The translations under genes were made by a program, and so were the position numbers. DNA of 64,000 nucleotides, taken from NCBI RefSeq assembly GCF_008831285.2, contig NC_045148.1, positions 14,052,802 through 14,116,801 on the forward strand, in the 5' to 3' direction. Within the stretch, counting starts at the first letter, position 1, and every line of letters begins with the position of its first letter. The notes beneath the pieces are model-generated. The model was not told where the DNA came from, did not search any database, and worked only from the letters and a program-made list of their open reading frames with translations. This document shows, one piece after another, positions 1 through 13,396 of the stretch. The stretch comes from Nymphaea colorata. Its lineage: Eukaryota; Streptophyta; Magnoliopsida; Nymphaeales; Nymphaeaceae.

Positions 1-3000
1 GTAGAATTAACACGTAACTGCAAAAAGGACACATTTGAATCCACATCAGTAAATCTAAAGCAAAATATGCAGAAAAACATATAGAAAAGGATGAATTAAA
101 AGCAGGAATTAGAAGAGGAGGTTGAAAAGCCTCAACAATAAAATTAGAACAAGAATAGTTGCATTACCTCAGGGTTCTGACCGAAACATTGCATCATAGC
201 TTTGAATTCTTTCAAATCACCAGCTTGTGTGGAAGTAGCATGTGCATTTATGTAGTTTACGTCTTCCTTCCGTACACCAGACTCAACCAAAGCTCTCTCC
301 ATGCAGAGAATGATGCCTCTACCTGTTATATTTAGCAGCTAAATTTAAGCCATGTACACAGAATCTGCAAGACATGTTTTGCATCTGAACCAGTAAAATA
401 TTGTTCTCTCCGCACACCTTGGGGATGAGGCTCTGTCATGTGATATGCATCACAGGTAAAGGCTCCACCGAGAAATTCAGCATAGATGTGAGCTCCTCTT
501 TGCTGTAGGCTCCAAAAATGAAACAAAAAGGTCATGCACACATATTCAAAGCAGAGAAAAATATGAAAAACGGCAACATGTATCTGTGAACCTTGGCATG
601 TTCTAATTCTTCCAGCAGCAAAACACCAGCTCCCTCTCCCATAACAAATCCATCTCGGTTCTGTTCAGAATCAGAAGAATGAGAATGCCTACTTAAAATT
701 CTTTTCAATTATTTCCTGATGAAGGAAAATAGATAGGTGTCGAGTTTCATATTGGAAAGCAGGATCAGTAAAAGATGTACAGATTCAATATATGAACAAT
801 AAAGTTATTGCTTCAAGTAATGAAAAAGTGCATGGAAAGGGTAAAGCTAATACACTATCCCAAGGACGAGATGCTTTTTCGGGTTCATTATTTCTTTGAG
901 ATAGAGCTCTGCATGCAATGAACCCTCCAATGCCTGCTCAAAAAACAGAAGCATGCTCAGGCAAGCTAAGCACAGGATCAAAATAAAGGAGAGGCAAGGG
1001 CATGGCTGGAGAAAAAAGGTAAACCATGGCACTTAAAGGTCATGGAAAAATTTTATAGGGGCACCGAGTACCAATGGGGATAACTGCTGCTTCAGAGCCA
1101 CCAGCTAACATTACATCCTGCAAAAGGTTAATACATGTTCTTGAATGAGATATTAGCTTATGCCTTTGAGCAGTGAACATAAAAAAAATAGCATAAATTC
1201 AGATGAATAGACAAAGAGAAGGTTTTCAAGCATGAAACTTACAGCTTCACCTCGTATAATGTGGTTAGCTGCATTCAGTATGCAATAGTTACTTGTGGCA
1301 CAGGCAGTTGAAATTGAGTAATTGGGCCCCATCCACCCCTGAAGTTTGAGAACAAGCAAAATCATCTTAGTTGCATAGATATTATTATATGTTTAAAATC
1401 CTTCTGGTCCCTTTTAGAGTTTTGTTGTAAATAACCTGCTTACCAAATCCATTGCAAGTATAGCTGATCCCATATTAGTTGTAGCAAAAGGTACACAGAA
1501 TGGACTCATCCTTTTGTATGAAACCATGAGAGCTGCCACAGAATCATGAATGACCTGTTTAATCATCAACATGATAGTACACGAGATAGATGTCAGTTCC
1601 GGTTACAACAATTTATAACACCTGATTCCCCAAAACCTAGAGCCAGAATCAACTGTTTTTGGACTTTGAGCATATACATACTTTACATATTCACTTCCTT
1701 TTTAATACAATATTCAAGTCCAAGTCATGGAGTACTTGCTGATGTCAACACAAACTAAGGCTGTAGGTAACATTTTACTAAAGATGGCTCACCTCATGCC
1801 ATGTACACAAGGGTTCTATACTAGTATCCATCTCAGAATTTCCAAAGATGAAATTTCAAAACACACAGTCGAAATATCAGAAAACATAAGAATCAGCTAT
1901 TTACCTTCATTCCACCAATTCCTGAGCCTATCAGAACACCACATTTTGCAGCATCAAGCTTTTTCATGACCTCTTCTGTCACCTTTCCATCAATCAGTGC
2001 CTTCTTGCCAGCAGTAAGCATGTAAAGCATAAATTTGTCCATCCGCTTTGAAAGTTTTGGTGCAACCCATCCATCAGTTGAAAATGATTTAATTTCCCCT
2101 GCAATACGCTGCATAACATGCCAACTGGTAGATAAGATAAAACCAGCTTAACCGCAGAACAAGCTAGAGTTAGCACAAACATAAGACGTTAAGATATAGA
2201 CAAGAGTTTGCAGACTAGACTGGTGAGAAGGAATTTTACCGTTGGAAAATCTGCACAATCAAATGATTCAATTTCACTTATTCCACTGACACCCTCAAGC
2301 AGGTTGCTATATAAAACATCAGGTTCATGGCCTAATGAGGTTACTACACCCATTCCCGTAACCACCACCCTTCTTTGCTTAACAGCTTTCTTCTCCCCAG
2401 ACACTTCATCCGTTGATTGCACAGCTACTGCCACAGTCTTTCCTGCAACAATTGCAGCACCGATTAAGAACAACCCAATTCAGAAATGCAGAACCATCCA
2501 TGAACAACTATCCGTAAGAAACAAAAATCTTACAGGACAGCCAAGCAGATAATTGACAAAAAACCATAAAGGAATATATCAGACAGACACCAAGATGTGC
2601 ACAAAGTTAACGACATATGGTGAGCAAGATTCATCAACTTCAGCAAGTTTTATGGCATAGGTTGAAATACTAAATGAAGCACAACAAAATCTCAATCACG
2701 TAAAAGGCACGTCAAGAAAAGCAACACCACGAACGAAGGGTGATGTAATACCTAGGAGAAAGGTTGATAGCTCGCTGATTACACTTTTAAATATTTAAAA
2801 GTAAAGAGATAAAAACACATAAATAATCAAATTTATGCAAAGAATACACAAAACACACTTAACAAGAATGAAGGAAAAACACAATCGGCCCTAACCAAAA
2901 GGACTAACATAACCAATGTAAAATACAATAAAGGATATTGTTTCCGTTTTCTTAAATCTACATCATCCTTGTGCAAACAAAAAATAAAGTAGCAAGAGAA

Positions 3001-3689
3001 GAATTAATACAGAAAAGGGTAGACTGCAGTGTCCGACTACCAAATTTTCTCTGAAGAAGGATTAACATTTAAGCCGGAACTTAAGAAAATGGAGCATCCT
3101 TGGAACAAAGTCTAGGTTGCAACACTAAATGACATAAATAATCTCCTAATGAAAACAAATTGCAAAATAGGCCAGCCAATAAACTACTGAATCCGAAAGA
3201 TAAATGTCCTCATGCCTAAAACGTGAGAACGTTAGTCGTTGTATAGCTAAAAAGGGGAGCGAATGGAGAACCCCACAAGGGACACGCACCAGCAGCAATG
3301 CCATTCGATCTCTTTCCGCGGCGGCCAGGGGCGTCAGACGCCTTGGAACCAAAGAGAGAGAAACGACCGTCCCCAAAGAAAGTGGAGGCCCTGGAGTTGT
3401 AGTAATCTTCGCATGGCTCAAAGGTCAAGCAGGAGCTAAGCCCATGGAGACCAGATGCCAAGCTCGTCTTAATGAGAGAGGATGGCTCACTGAAACCGGA
3501 ACGCCATGAGAAGTCATCAATAAGAGAGGCAATCTTCCGCCTCCGAGCAGACCGGCTTAGCCGCCCCCCTGGGCCGAGACCGTGGGGGAGACCGTGCTTC
3601 GGAGGTTTTTTATCCTCCGTAATGGACAGAACCGTTCTCGACATGCATGCTGCAACTAGCCATGTACAAAGAGGAGATGCAACCGCCAT
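1..3689 (-). CDS. KAS2: 3-oxoacyl-[ACP] synthase II, plastid (KAS II), copy 1, 3' end outside window
   Basis: Condensing enzyme that elongates palmitoyl-ACP to stearoyl-ACP in the plastid. Exons read on the minus strand: 3290-3689, 2240-2442, 1905-2108, 1444-1554, 1243-1338, 1072-1117, 854-933, 592-660, 418-502, 168-322 and 1-17 (cut by the edge). All have GT-AG borders and the phases join without a break. Exon 1 (about 133 codons, starting [17 protein letters not shown]) matches the KAS II transit-peptide region. The core shows [29 protein letters not shown], the active-site Cys in [31 protein letters not shown] and the first active-site His in NAHATST. The second His and the C-terminus lie beyond the edge. 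[15 protein letters not shown] and [13 protein letters not shown] favour KAS II over KAS I. No stop or frameshift is visible, so this copy looks functional. Confidence 0.93.
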
Positions 3690-3832
3690 TCTCTCTCTCC
3701 AACGAAGTGGCAGAAATCCAAGATGGGAATCTCTATCCCTTCCTACAGAAGAGTGAGAGGCGCCCAAGATCTCTCGACTTCCAACAGAGCAGAAATGCAA
3801 GATGGGTGCTATTCCAGTCTATAAAAGAGAGG

Positions 3833-3866
<34 letters not shown>

Positions 3867-4130
3867 AATCCAAGATCTCCCCCTCTCTCTAGAGAGTGAG
3901 AGAATGAATGGAGGAGGAGGACGAAAATCCAAAGCGTTGGGTCAGCCTAGTTACATCCCAGCATACATCCAGATTAGAGACTTCAAGACAGATGTGCCCC
4001 TCCCTCCCTTTCTCTCTCTCTCTCCCCGAATCTGAGGCCTGTGAAGAAAGGAAGCCGTCAAAACAATAGCATGCCAACTCTTCAGGACCTCTCTCTCTCT
4101 CTCTTGCCAACGAAAGCAGAATCGCCAAAC
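3690..4130 (-). promoter_or_regulatory. GA/CT-rich 5' flank of KAS II copy 1
   Basis: Immediately upstream of the KAS II start codon lie several GA/CT runs: about 3,829-3,866, 3,880-3,900, 4,008-4,024 and 4,090-4,106. Pyrimidine-rich (on the coding strand) 5' leaders and core promoters are common in plant genes, so this is probably the leader and proximal promoter. No transcription start can be fixed from the sequence. Confidence 0.35.
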
Positions 4131-4645
4131 ATAGACCAACAACAGAAATAAAGAAACAAATATTAATAAACAAATTTCCGGCAGAAATACTCGCACGGGG
4201 ACACATCGAGTCTGTACAGAAAACCTGCACTATAAGTTTCCAACCACATCTGATCTGGCTTAAGAACAACTTTCAAAGTATATGTCTCGGTCTTCTGTAC
4301 ATGATTCACATTCTTCGTCTCTACGGAAAAGCGAGTTTTCATCAATCAGCGAACCGGAAAAAGAAAACAAACAAAAGACGAAGTGCCACTCTCATAAAAA
4401 GTAGGGGAAAAGATTAAAAACAGAGAAGGAAGGTACGTTCTCAAGTGTGACAAGAAAATAAATAAAGACACAAGGTTCGCTCTTAAATGTGAGAAGCCTC
4501 AGATCTTGTTCACGAGGAGGAATTACAGGCTCAGCCATTCAGGATCCAAATTCTTGAGTAAATTTTTTCCTGTAGAAATTTCGGCATATACAAAATGTAG
4601 AGAAGGTTCTAGACAATTGAAAGCCAAACACCTGTCTGCATCGAT

Positions 4646-5170
4646 TTGATGCGAGTAAATTTACTTTCGCCAACATTTCTGAAACGTGCAACTGAAATTT
4701 TCAAAAAGGTATCTCGCAGTTCAAACAAAAATGCGAATATTCGTCGGAGGCTCAGCGGCCAGAGCTTGCCAAGCAACCACGAACAACTGTGGTTTGCGTT
4801 GAAAACTTGCAGCCATTTCTACTTACTCTACATTATTTTCCTGGTTTTGCATGGGCTCAATCACGGTAAGAAATTTTTTCTCATGAAGGTTCCACATACA
4901 TTTGTACCCCATCTTGGTGGTGAGGATCAGTTTGGTTATGGTTTCCGAGACTCAGTCAATATGCATCGGCGCAAATTTGCTTGCTTTAGTTATTTATTAA
5001 ACAATTTTTGCATTGAAAATTTAAAAAATGTCAATTTGACCAATACAAGTCACATTGACATAGATTCCGAGGCCGTCATTTCAGCATATGAACATTTCAT
5101 TTTTGCATCAACATGGGGGCTGATAAGATATTCACTCACCACATTCATAATTTCGTTGCACCGAAAGTAA
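4646..5170 (+). other. open reading frame of 174 codons, unrecognised
   Basis: An open frame of 174 codons runs divergently from KAS II copy 1. The predicted product is basic at the N-terminus and has one hydrophobic stretch (around residues 57-70, HFYLLYIIFLVLHG). I recognise no domain, the codon use looks AT-driven rather than selected, and no related copy appears near KAS II copy 2. It may be chance. Reported because it is the longest unexplained frame in the first 17 kb. Confidence 0.12.
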
Positions 5171-7930
5171 TGAAAGCTTCTCAATAACATTAAAAAAAAA
5201 AAGGCAACATCCTTCTATCATGACCACATGCATTGGGCACCACTAAATCTTCACTCAAAATTTCCCCGTATCTTTGTTGCTTGTCAGTGATGAAGCGTGT
5301 GTTTAGAGAGAGAAAGAGATAGGGTAGATTCCTAAGAACTATCGAAGGGGTCTATGCTGCTACATTCATCATATATGTGGAAAAATTTATTCTTTCTTTC
5401 TCGAGTCGAGTTTGGAGTTTGGAGTTATGCCACTAACTCGAACCTAACTTGGCTGATCATTTTGAGTGCGACCAAAATGTATCGTTCAAAAACAAGCATA
5501 AAGTTTCCCACTGAGTAGATTGAACCTACACAATGCCCTCTTGCTTCGTCCCTTTCCTCTTACCATCAAAAGGCGATTCCATTCATGAAGCGTTAGGAAC
5601 AGAAAGAATTGTGGTTGATATTATCGCCCATTTGAATAAGGCCAATATATTCTCGGCTCTTCTTCTAATTGAAACAAGCAAAGGTTAGGTTCGAATCGAT
5701 TCAACGGCAAATCAAGTCCATCCATTAGCCATTCTGAAGGTGTCTGTCACAACTCACATTTCTTTATTGAAGTTACTGTTTTTAAACTTTCAAATCCCAA
5801 ATCATCCGAAAGTCGAATTGATTGTTAACTGGATCTGGACCTTTCAACATTTATTAAATCCGACGCGAAACGTAGGCGGGTGTCAGGAAAGAGACCTCGC
5901 CCATTAATACTTCACCGGCATCTGGCAGGTACTTCAGATATGAACCACATGAACGTTTGACCGTCCTGACCCGGTCCACAGTCCTCGCGACGGCCACACA
6001 AGCCGAATACCGGCCGGCTGGAGCCTCCGTACATCATTGGCTCGAGCCGCCCTCACACTTGAAAAACACACACACACACACACACATTTAACATCAGACT
6101 AAAAGATTTGATCGATTATGTGTTTAAGATATGACGTCCAAACTTATTTAGATTCGAATTCTTCTATTTTAAATGAATATTCAATTGCAAACATTTTAAA
6201 TTCGTTAATTTAATAGTCGGATTCAGATAATACAGGCTTTTGTTTATTCCGGCTCAAATCCAAATATATGAATATCAGATAAATCAAAAATCAGAATCCA
6301 TTCAATTGACATTTCTACTCAAACCTTGGGCCATGACGAGCTTAATGAAGCCTAAACAAGTTTAAAAGAAACGACCCAGACCAGACCGAGCTAGTTTGTG
6401 GAGGAAAACAACAAGCTAACTCAACCTCAACTCGTGAGTTGAGCAGTGAGATTTTACGAGCCGAGCTGAGCCGAGCCCGAGCCAAGGGGAGAAACGTAAA
6501 ACGGAAGAGACATTATTGTTAATTCTTTACCTTTCTTTGTCTCCAATTGAATGCATTGTCTCCAACCTTACCTATGAAGATGAGTCGCAGTTCGAAAGGA
6601 TGGGATTGAGATCTTTTGTACTATCAGGTTGGGTTGTGAATAATCAAACAAGGGAGACATAATATAGCTGGTTGAGATGAGGGCTTTTAACTGGTGCACA
6701 TTTCCATTTTGACTCTGGCCGACACTATTTTCTCGCGCTAATGATGAAGTGGGACATGGTTGTTCGTGCTAAAAAGTGTTTAATTTGGGCATTTTTTTTT
6801 GAGCGATGGGTTGTTAACCTCCCAACCAATGAATTAACTATACAATTAAGCGGTGATTTTGAAGGTATTAAAACATGAAGAAATTTAATGTCATCTTAAT
6901 ATCTGTACCTAAAAGAACAAAAAGATTTGGACATTGATCTTCATGCCCTTTTATAAAATTTGAACCATACAAATAAAAAATTGCCAACCAACCGTAAATA
7001 AGAGCTGAATCTACCCACATGGGAGCAAATATTCCAAGATAAAAGAAAACAAATGCACTAATAAATAAATCGAATCAATGCATGCAGGGTACAGCACGGG
7101 CACATGTCACTGTGTCAGGTGGTCACCTGGTTCGGGTCCCGATTGGGCTCCAACAAGAATTCATACTTTATTTTGAGTATAATTATAAGGAAGGCAACCT
7201 TACAAACTACTATGGATCTGAACTGGAATAGGGTCCATCTCGTGTATACGTTACCTTTCTTATTCTATCATGTGCCCACAAATATGGGCACTTCCAAGTT
7301 TCGGGAAAATCGTTGCTCCTTCTAAAAGTAGATTTTCCCTAATAAATGTCTGTATCGGATGCATTGAAAACTGGTTCCCATTGGCGATATGCACCGGCGT
7401 TGTAGAGTTTTCTAAGAAATGTTTCCAACCAAAAGCCTAAACATTTGAAAGATAACATAGAGTTGGGATACATATGTAAGTGACCCGCGAGTAGCAGTGG
7501 TAGGAAAGAATATGGGGGAAAAAATAATCCCAGAAATTATGCAAACACGATTTCTAGGGCAGCGAGCTACCGCAAGAAAATATTATAGTTTTATGTGTTA
7601 AATAAAAGTATTAGCTGCTGTAGCTCGTTATCAAATGATTTGTTTGATAAACAAAGAGCTTAGGCGTGTAAAAAATTAAAAATTTTAACTGCAGCATAGT
7701 CCAAACATCTTGCATGTGACCGCCATTTTCTTCGCTTTGAAATGAGTTAGCAGAAGAAGCAAGTTGGTAGTTAATGTCCGGCCCTAAACCCTAGGACCTG
7801 TTTCTTTGCAATAAATGTATAGTTTTTCTATTCAGAAACATTTTAAACATATGAAAATTTGTCACATGAGCTGCTTCCCTTTTTTCCCGTTTCCATTCTT
7901 TATTTTTACGTGATATATGAGAACAGTGGC
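5171..7930. other. gene-free stretch
   Basis: No coding exon is supported. It contains an AC microsatellite near 6,067-6,087, a GAGCCGAGC-rich patch near 6,460-6,483, and at 6,100-6,316 AT-rich text ending in TTGACATTTCT that resembles the right end of the MITE at 7,931. The rest is ordinary AT-rich sequence. Confidence 0.5.
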
Positions 7931-8269
7931 TAGGGATGTCAAGATATCCGATCCGACCAATTCGATCCGAAAAAATCGGATATGGATAAAAAATTAATAT
8001 CCGATTAAGAAATCGGATCGGATTCGGACTCGGATTCGGATATACGTAAATATCAGATCGGATTCGGATCAGATTCATTTTTATACAAATATCCTCTATC
8101 TAATACTTGGTAAAATCCGGTTCAAAATTCGGATTGGGATATAAATATAAAAATCGGATTCGGATCGGATTCAGATTGTAAAATCGGATTTTCGAATCTG
8201 AATCCGAATGTATGAATATCTGAAAAAGCGGATATGGTTAAAGATGTATCCGATCCGTTGACATCCCTA
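7931..8269. mobile_element. MITE, hAT-like, 339 bp
   Basis: Perfect 12-bp terminal inverted repeats: TAGGGATGTCAA at the left end and TTGACATCCCTA at the right. Flanks form an 8-bp target duplication with one mismatch (ACAGTGGC at 7,923-7,930, ATAGTGGC at 8,270-8,277), which is the hAT pattern. The interior consists of short motifs related to CGGATTCGGATCGG in both orientations, so the element can fold on itself. It has no coding capacity. Confidence 0.85.
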
Positions 8270-8277
8270 ATAGTGGC

Positions 8278-9280
8278 CGACCCAGAAATTTCTATTTAAG
8301 AAGTTTTGCAAATATTTTACATTTTAGACTTTAAGGGACACTTACACATGCTGCAATTGCAAGCATCAACCCTCACCTCCCGTCGCTACTTGCACCACAA
8401 TGTCTTCCGTGAACTTAACCTGGTTCGAATATTCATATCCAAGTCAAGCATTTAATCTTGCAAAAACTGGTGAGCAACCTTACCTTGCTGCCAAGTCCTG
8501 CCTAATTTTCCTGTCTTGTTCCACTCATTTCCTTGCGTGTGCAGATGAAGATGAAGATCACCATGGAAGGCCACCTTGGTGAATTTTTTGCTCAAAAGGA
8601 AGCCTGTGCACCTCTCTCTCTCTCTCTCTCTTTACATACTATTTCATCCCACTACTCATAAGAGAGTTGAATGTTCCAGCGTTCTCTCCAAGGGTCTAAG
8701 GCTTCATCAATGACAGGCTTCTTTCCACTTTGAAAAAAAATAATAATAATAAAGAAACTTATGTTAGGTTTTGGTATCTTCCTTCACTTTCAAGCAAATC
8801 CAAATTATTTGATTACTAAAGTCCTAATCATTTGCTTGCAGATTTAAGGCAAACTTTATTTTATTTACACGGTAGGTTCTACTTCTAGATTTATGCTAGC
8901 TCTTTAAATGTGATAGGCGTGATTCATATTTTTTTGCAGATGCATTCGATAACGTGTTGGAAAAGAAGCAAGATATCATAAACTAGGGTCCCCACAAACA
9001 TTTCTCATATTGAGCATGGGAGACTTGCAGTGGGAGCCAAGATTTTCTTCAGGGTCGGGTCGGCAGTCCGATCTTCGAATCTGGGTAGGGCCAAACTGAA
9101 TTTTAATACAAAAAATACATTACGTAATTAAAAAATATTATTTTTTTCAATGTAAAAAACAAATTTTTCAGTGGATGGGGTGGGGCCATGGCCTAGGCGC
9201 CCCCCCCCCCCCCTTCCCTCCGCCCCTCGGAGACTTGTGAACACTAGGATTAAGGGTCTTTACCTTGAAACTTACTAATG
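8278..9280. other. gene-free stretch with simple repeats
   Basis: No gene is supported. It holds a CT microsatellite near 8,611-8,631 and a poly-C run near 9,199-9,213. Short open frames here have no recognisable similarity. Confidence 0.5.
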
Positions 9281-10129
9281 GAGGCAGCCAATCTATATAT
9301 TTGCTAATTCTAAATCCGATCAATGTTTTACGGCATTTTGTAACAGAAACACGGTGTTCCTTAATAAATGTTGAAGGTGAAACATTATTTTCTTTCAAAG
9401 AGTAGACTTAGAATTAAGGAACGACAAATATGAAAACAAGAGATTAAGATTTGTGAAAAATGTCCCTGATGAGGACGAATTGTAGTAATTTGTTTTAAAC
9501 TGAAACATAAAGAGAGACAGAGATAATATTTATATATAAGGAAAAATAACTTCACTTTCTAAGCGACCTACTGCATAAATAAATAAAGGATTTGTTTCCA
9601 AATGAAATGGATATATATCTCTGAATATGGTTAGATGTTTTGGTGCAAAATTGTCGCTACTTTGCCATAAAAAAATCTTTTATATGATCAGTGATCACCA
9701 GCTCCAACTAAAAGGGCCAAAATTTAAAAAGCGAAGGCAATGTTCTTTCGATAAAGGAGAGCCCTTGACACATTTCACTCTCAACTTAGATAATAAACTT
9801 TTTGACAGATCATAGCATAACAGTGATCCCCAAAAGTGAAGTATATTTTCAGGATTCAGCTTAAAAGCGGGTCTCTAAATGGAAATTAGAAAAAGAAAGG
9901 TGCTGAAAGGGTTCTCATCATATTAGGTGACCACCTCAGTGACTCACCCAGCAATTTAAGAAACATTCGCACCCGCTCAACAGCCCAATTTGCCGTCCAC
10001 CTCACTCGTTCCTAAAGAAACAATTCGTACACTTTGGCATCACGTCCCTAAAAAAGCAATTCGTACCATATTCATACACCAACCGTTCATAATGTTTTTA
10101 CTGACAGGTTTTTTAAATTTTAGTTATAT

Positions 10130-10211
<82 letters not shown>

Positions 10212-11870
10212 ACACGAATAATAGTTAGATATTTTTTGTCTTTTAGGTATTAATTCATAATTTTTTTTTAAAACTCGAAAGACCTGATTTGACATTTCTT
10301 AATAGAGTTTTCGAAGATCTTAGCTTACAAATGGTTTGAACACAAGAGAAGGCGGAGCCAAGGGGCCCAACCTCCCTTAAAAAAAATTTTTTTTTTTAAA
10401 AATTACATAAAAATTTAAAAATTATTTATCTTACATAAAAATTTAAAAAAGAGTGCATATTGAACCAGATATCATGTCCTATTAGCGCACACAGGGAACC
10501 AGTTCTCGTGTGCATACGCCAAGAATGTGGCTCAATTTCAGTGAGCAGTTTGCTGTCAGATCCTGCCTTCTTGTCCCACAGATATCTCTTCCTCTCTCCC
10601 TTCTTTTTATCTCTTTAGATGTTTGATAGAATCATGGACACTGAACCAAGGCCATGAATTTTGGCAAGAGTGGCCCGCTTTTATCTTTCCCCATCACGCT
10701 CCCACCATAGTCTTGCAGCAGAAAATAATTTGGATAAAAGTTTTATTCTTGTAGAAAATTAATCTTTATTTTTTGTCTTCAAGATCGACTGTCTACGAGA
10801 GGGCTGAACAGGAAAGCAACTTAATAAATTTAAGATGCCGTTGAGGACGTTTGATTGCGGGAACGCTTATGTTCCGGAACACATTCCAGCATTTTTGGTG
10901 CTTTGAGAGAACTCTTTTTCAATGCACTTCAGGCATCCCCTCTACCCACCCTAAAACGCTTGCTTAATTAATCTAGAAAGATTTTGTTGTTGAAACAGGT
11001 ACTTTTTTTATTTAGCAATTTAGCCTAGTTTGGTTTGAACTCGCTCAAAATTCACGTCAACAGGTGAGACTGTGACGTGACTGCAATTTGTTGAATTAAA
11101 ATCTCTCTCAGGAAGGTGTTCACAAAAAGCTTTTTTTTGTTGCTTTCAACGAATAAATGCGTATTCATCTTTTACATTAACAATATTTTCCAGTAAAAAT
11201 GATAAATAAAGTTTCCATTAAAAATGCATATTGGTATACCTCTCTCAAAGGCAAATTTCTTACTCTTCGAGTTTTGCCAATCTAGATAGAAAGAAAGGTT
11301 TCTTTGGTGACGTATTTTTTTGTTTACTTACGGTATTTATATACTTTACAAAGGTTTCTCCCTCTCTCTTGGTTCATGAGATTTTTTGTCTATTGGCGTA
11401 ACCCCTGTAGTACCCACGGATTTAATCTGATTTGTACATAGTCGGCAAATTTGTGACTCGGATTTGATTGGCAGATCACCGAACTAATGAGTTGACCCAT
11501 CGACTCGGTCGAGTTTTAAAGTAACCATAATGTAAATCACTGCAGCTGAATCGGTGGAAAGTCAGCCCGAGTTATGGCGAGTCAAGCCAAAATCTTTTAG
11601 GAATCCAAGCTGACCCGAGCAATTCCCATTAGCGGAAAAAAAAGGAGAAACAACTGCTTAATATCTACTGAGGAGCTGAATTTGGACATGAAATCAGATC
11701 TTCTGAATCATACCATTGCCGTCACACTTACTCAATATTCATATAAGCTGATAATTTTGTATTTAAATACTTTGTAGAACCTTTTTTTATTTTCTTCAAG
11801 GGACCGTTTTGCAATACTCAAGTGAGACGTTGGGGCACATCGTCTAAGATGTCTTATAAGACGGACATGG
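9281..11870. repeat. duplicated repeat block A
   Basis: Three segments are repeated in block B (13,250-16,215). Sub-block a (about 9,281-9,760) matches 15,345-15,750. Sub-block b (about 10,000-10,430) matches 15,830-16,150. Sub-block c (about 10,495-11,870) matches 13,255-15,245. Copies look about 85-90% alike by eye. The end of sub-block c (about 11,660-11,870) recurs a third time at 39,100-39,290, just downstream of KAS II copy 2, so this zone is linked to duplication of the KAS II locus. No coding exon is seen. Confidence 0.75.
10133..10210. repeat. (TA)n microsatellite
   Basis: Uninterrupted TA dinucleotides followed by a short TG run. The equivalent position in block B (about 15,932-15,943) has only a few TA units, so the tract expanded after the duplication or contracted in block B. 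Confidence 0.95.
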
Positions 11871-11984
11871 TGTCATACAAGTGCACAAATTAATTAAAAT
11901 ATGAAGAGCGTGTCACTGACTTACTCTGGTGCTTATCTACACAAATGCAAAATGAGGCCAGGTTCTCAATAATACATTTACATA

Positions 11985-13015
11985 ATTTGGAGCCAACCAG
12001 CAGCTTGGCATCCTGCAACATGAGATCAGTTGATCTTGGTACATGTCAACTCTATCTCAATGTTTGTGCAGATTCAAAACAACATAATATTGACACTTAA
12101 AATCTAGTGAGCAGTTGGGACCATAAAATCAATTAAAGCACAGTTCTAAGAATCTGAATAGCACCGTTTCATGCCTTCAGAGAAACTGCAAATATGTGAG
12201 TTTGGGTGTGTGCGTGTTGCTTTCGTGTATATCTTCACAAAGGTACTTCGTTCAAGAAAAGTTAATACAAACCATGCCTGTATCTGGATTTTCCAGATCG
12301 ATGTGTGGATGAACCCAACCTGATCGTATTGCCTGTATTTAGCAAACAATTAGCCACAATTATATTCGTGATCGACAGTGAACCATCGTGTCTGCAATTT
12401 GAAAACATTGGTAAATATTCACTGAAGCACACAAAATTATATTGCCTGCCCTGTTTGTGAACTGAACAAAACAGATAACGGAACAAAGGAAAAACAAAAG
12501 TCCTTGCTGATCGTCTATGCATGTTCATATTCAACAGCAAGAGTACAACATCTGGTTTTTGAAAAGTTCCCTGACCGCATTGAACATAAAGAATGGTCAA
12601 TCAATTGCATACACACACACACACACATATAAATGGATTTCTACGACAGTCGTTCACAGAATCTATGAGATGGAAATTTTGGTGCAGGAAACAATTACCC
12701 GATACTCTTCTCATACCTTCAGGATGTGGCTCTGTCAAGTTATATGCATCACAGGTAAAGGCACCACCAAGAAATTCTGCATATATGTGAGCTCCTCTTT
12801 GCTGTTGGTTCCAGAGAATAGACTAGAGTAAACAAAGAGTTGGTCAAAAATATGAAACAATAGAAACAAATTGTGAACCTTGGCATGTCCTAGTTCTTCC
12901 AACAGCAAAACACCAGCTCCTTCTCCAATCACAAATCCATCTCCGTTCTGTCCATACAAGAGAAGGTACGTAAAGAGATGCTATGTTTACTTCATCAGTT
13001 CCTATCCTTTATAAG
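11985..13015 (-). pseudogene. KAS II gene fragment (exons 8, 9, 12 and part of 13)
   Basis: Read on the minus strand, exon 8 (12879-12947), exon 9 (12717-12801) and exon 12 (12273-12332) keep their borders and frames. Exon 13 is only a stub (about 11985-12012, DAKLLVGSK) before similarity stops. Introns between these exons are also retained and resemble those of KAS II copy 2, so this is a DNA-level duplicate of that locus. The part equal to about 40,316-41,245, with exons 10 and 11 that carry both active-site His residues, is missing; an AC repeat sits at the junction near 12,610-12,628. Exons 1-7 are also absent. The conserved NRDGF is changed to NGDGF. It cannot encode an active enzyme. 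Confidence 0.9.
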
Positions 13016-13396
13016 CAAACTAGAAAAATTTATCCTATATAAAAATTTCTATTTCAACTAAAATTTTGAAACTATAATTTGGATCACTTCAAGAAAAATT
13101 CATGGCTTCGCAAGTTGCCTGCCTACTTTCAGCCATAGTTTTCAAGAAAGCCGAGCCACTCATCCGAATTCGCTGCCTTTGAATAATCCTATTTCAATCA
13201 AAATTTCTTTGCTCTGTGATGGTTTATAGATTCTGAATCGTCGGGTCAGGCAACCAGTTCTTGTGTGCATACGCGAAGAATGTGGCTCACCCAGTTTGCT
13301 GTCGGATCCTGCCTTCTTGTCCCACAGATATCTCTTCCTCTCTCCCTTTTGTATCACTTTAGATGTTGACCCGCTTTTATCTTTCCCGGCCACCCA

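Noticed and set aside
3204-3892. Overlapping plus-strand frames opposite KAS II exon 1
   Set aside because: Shadows of the transit-peptide exon and of GA repeats.
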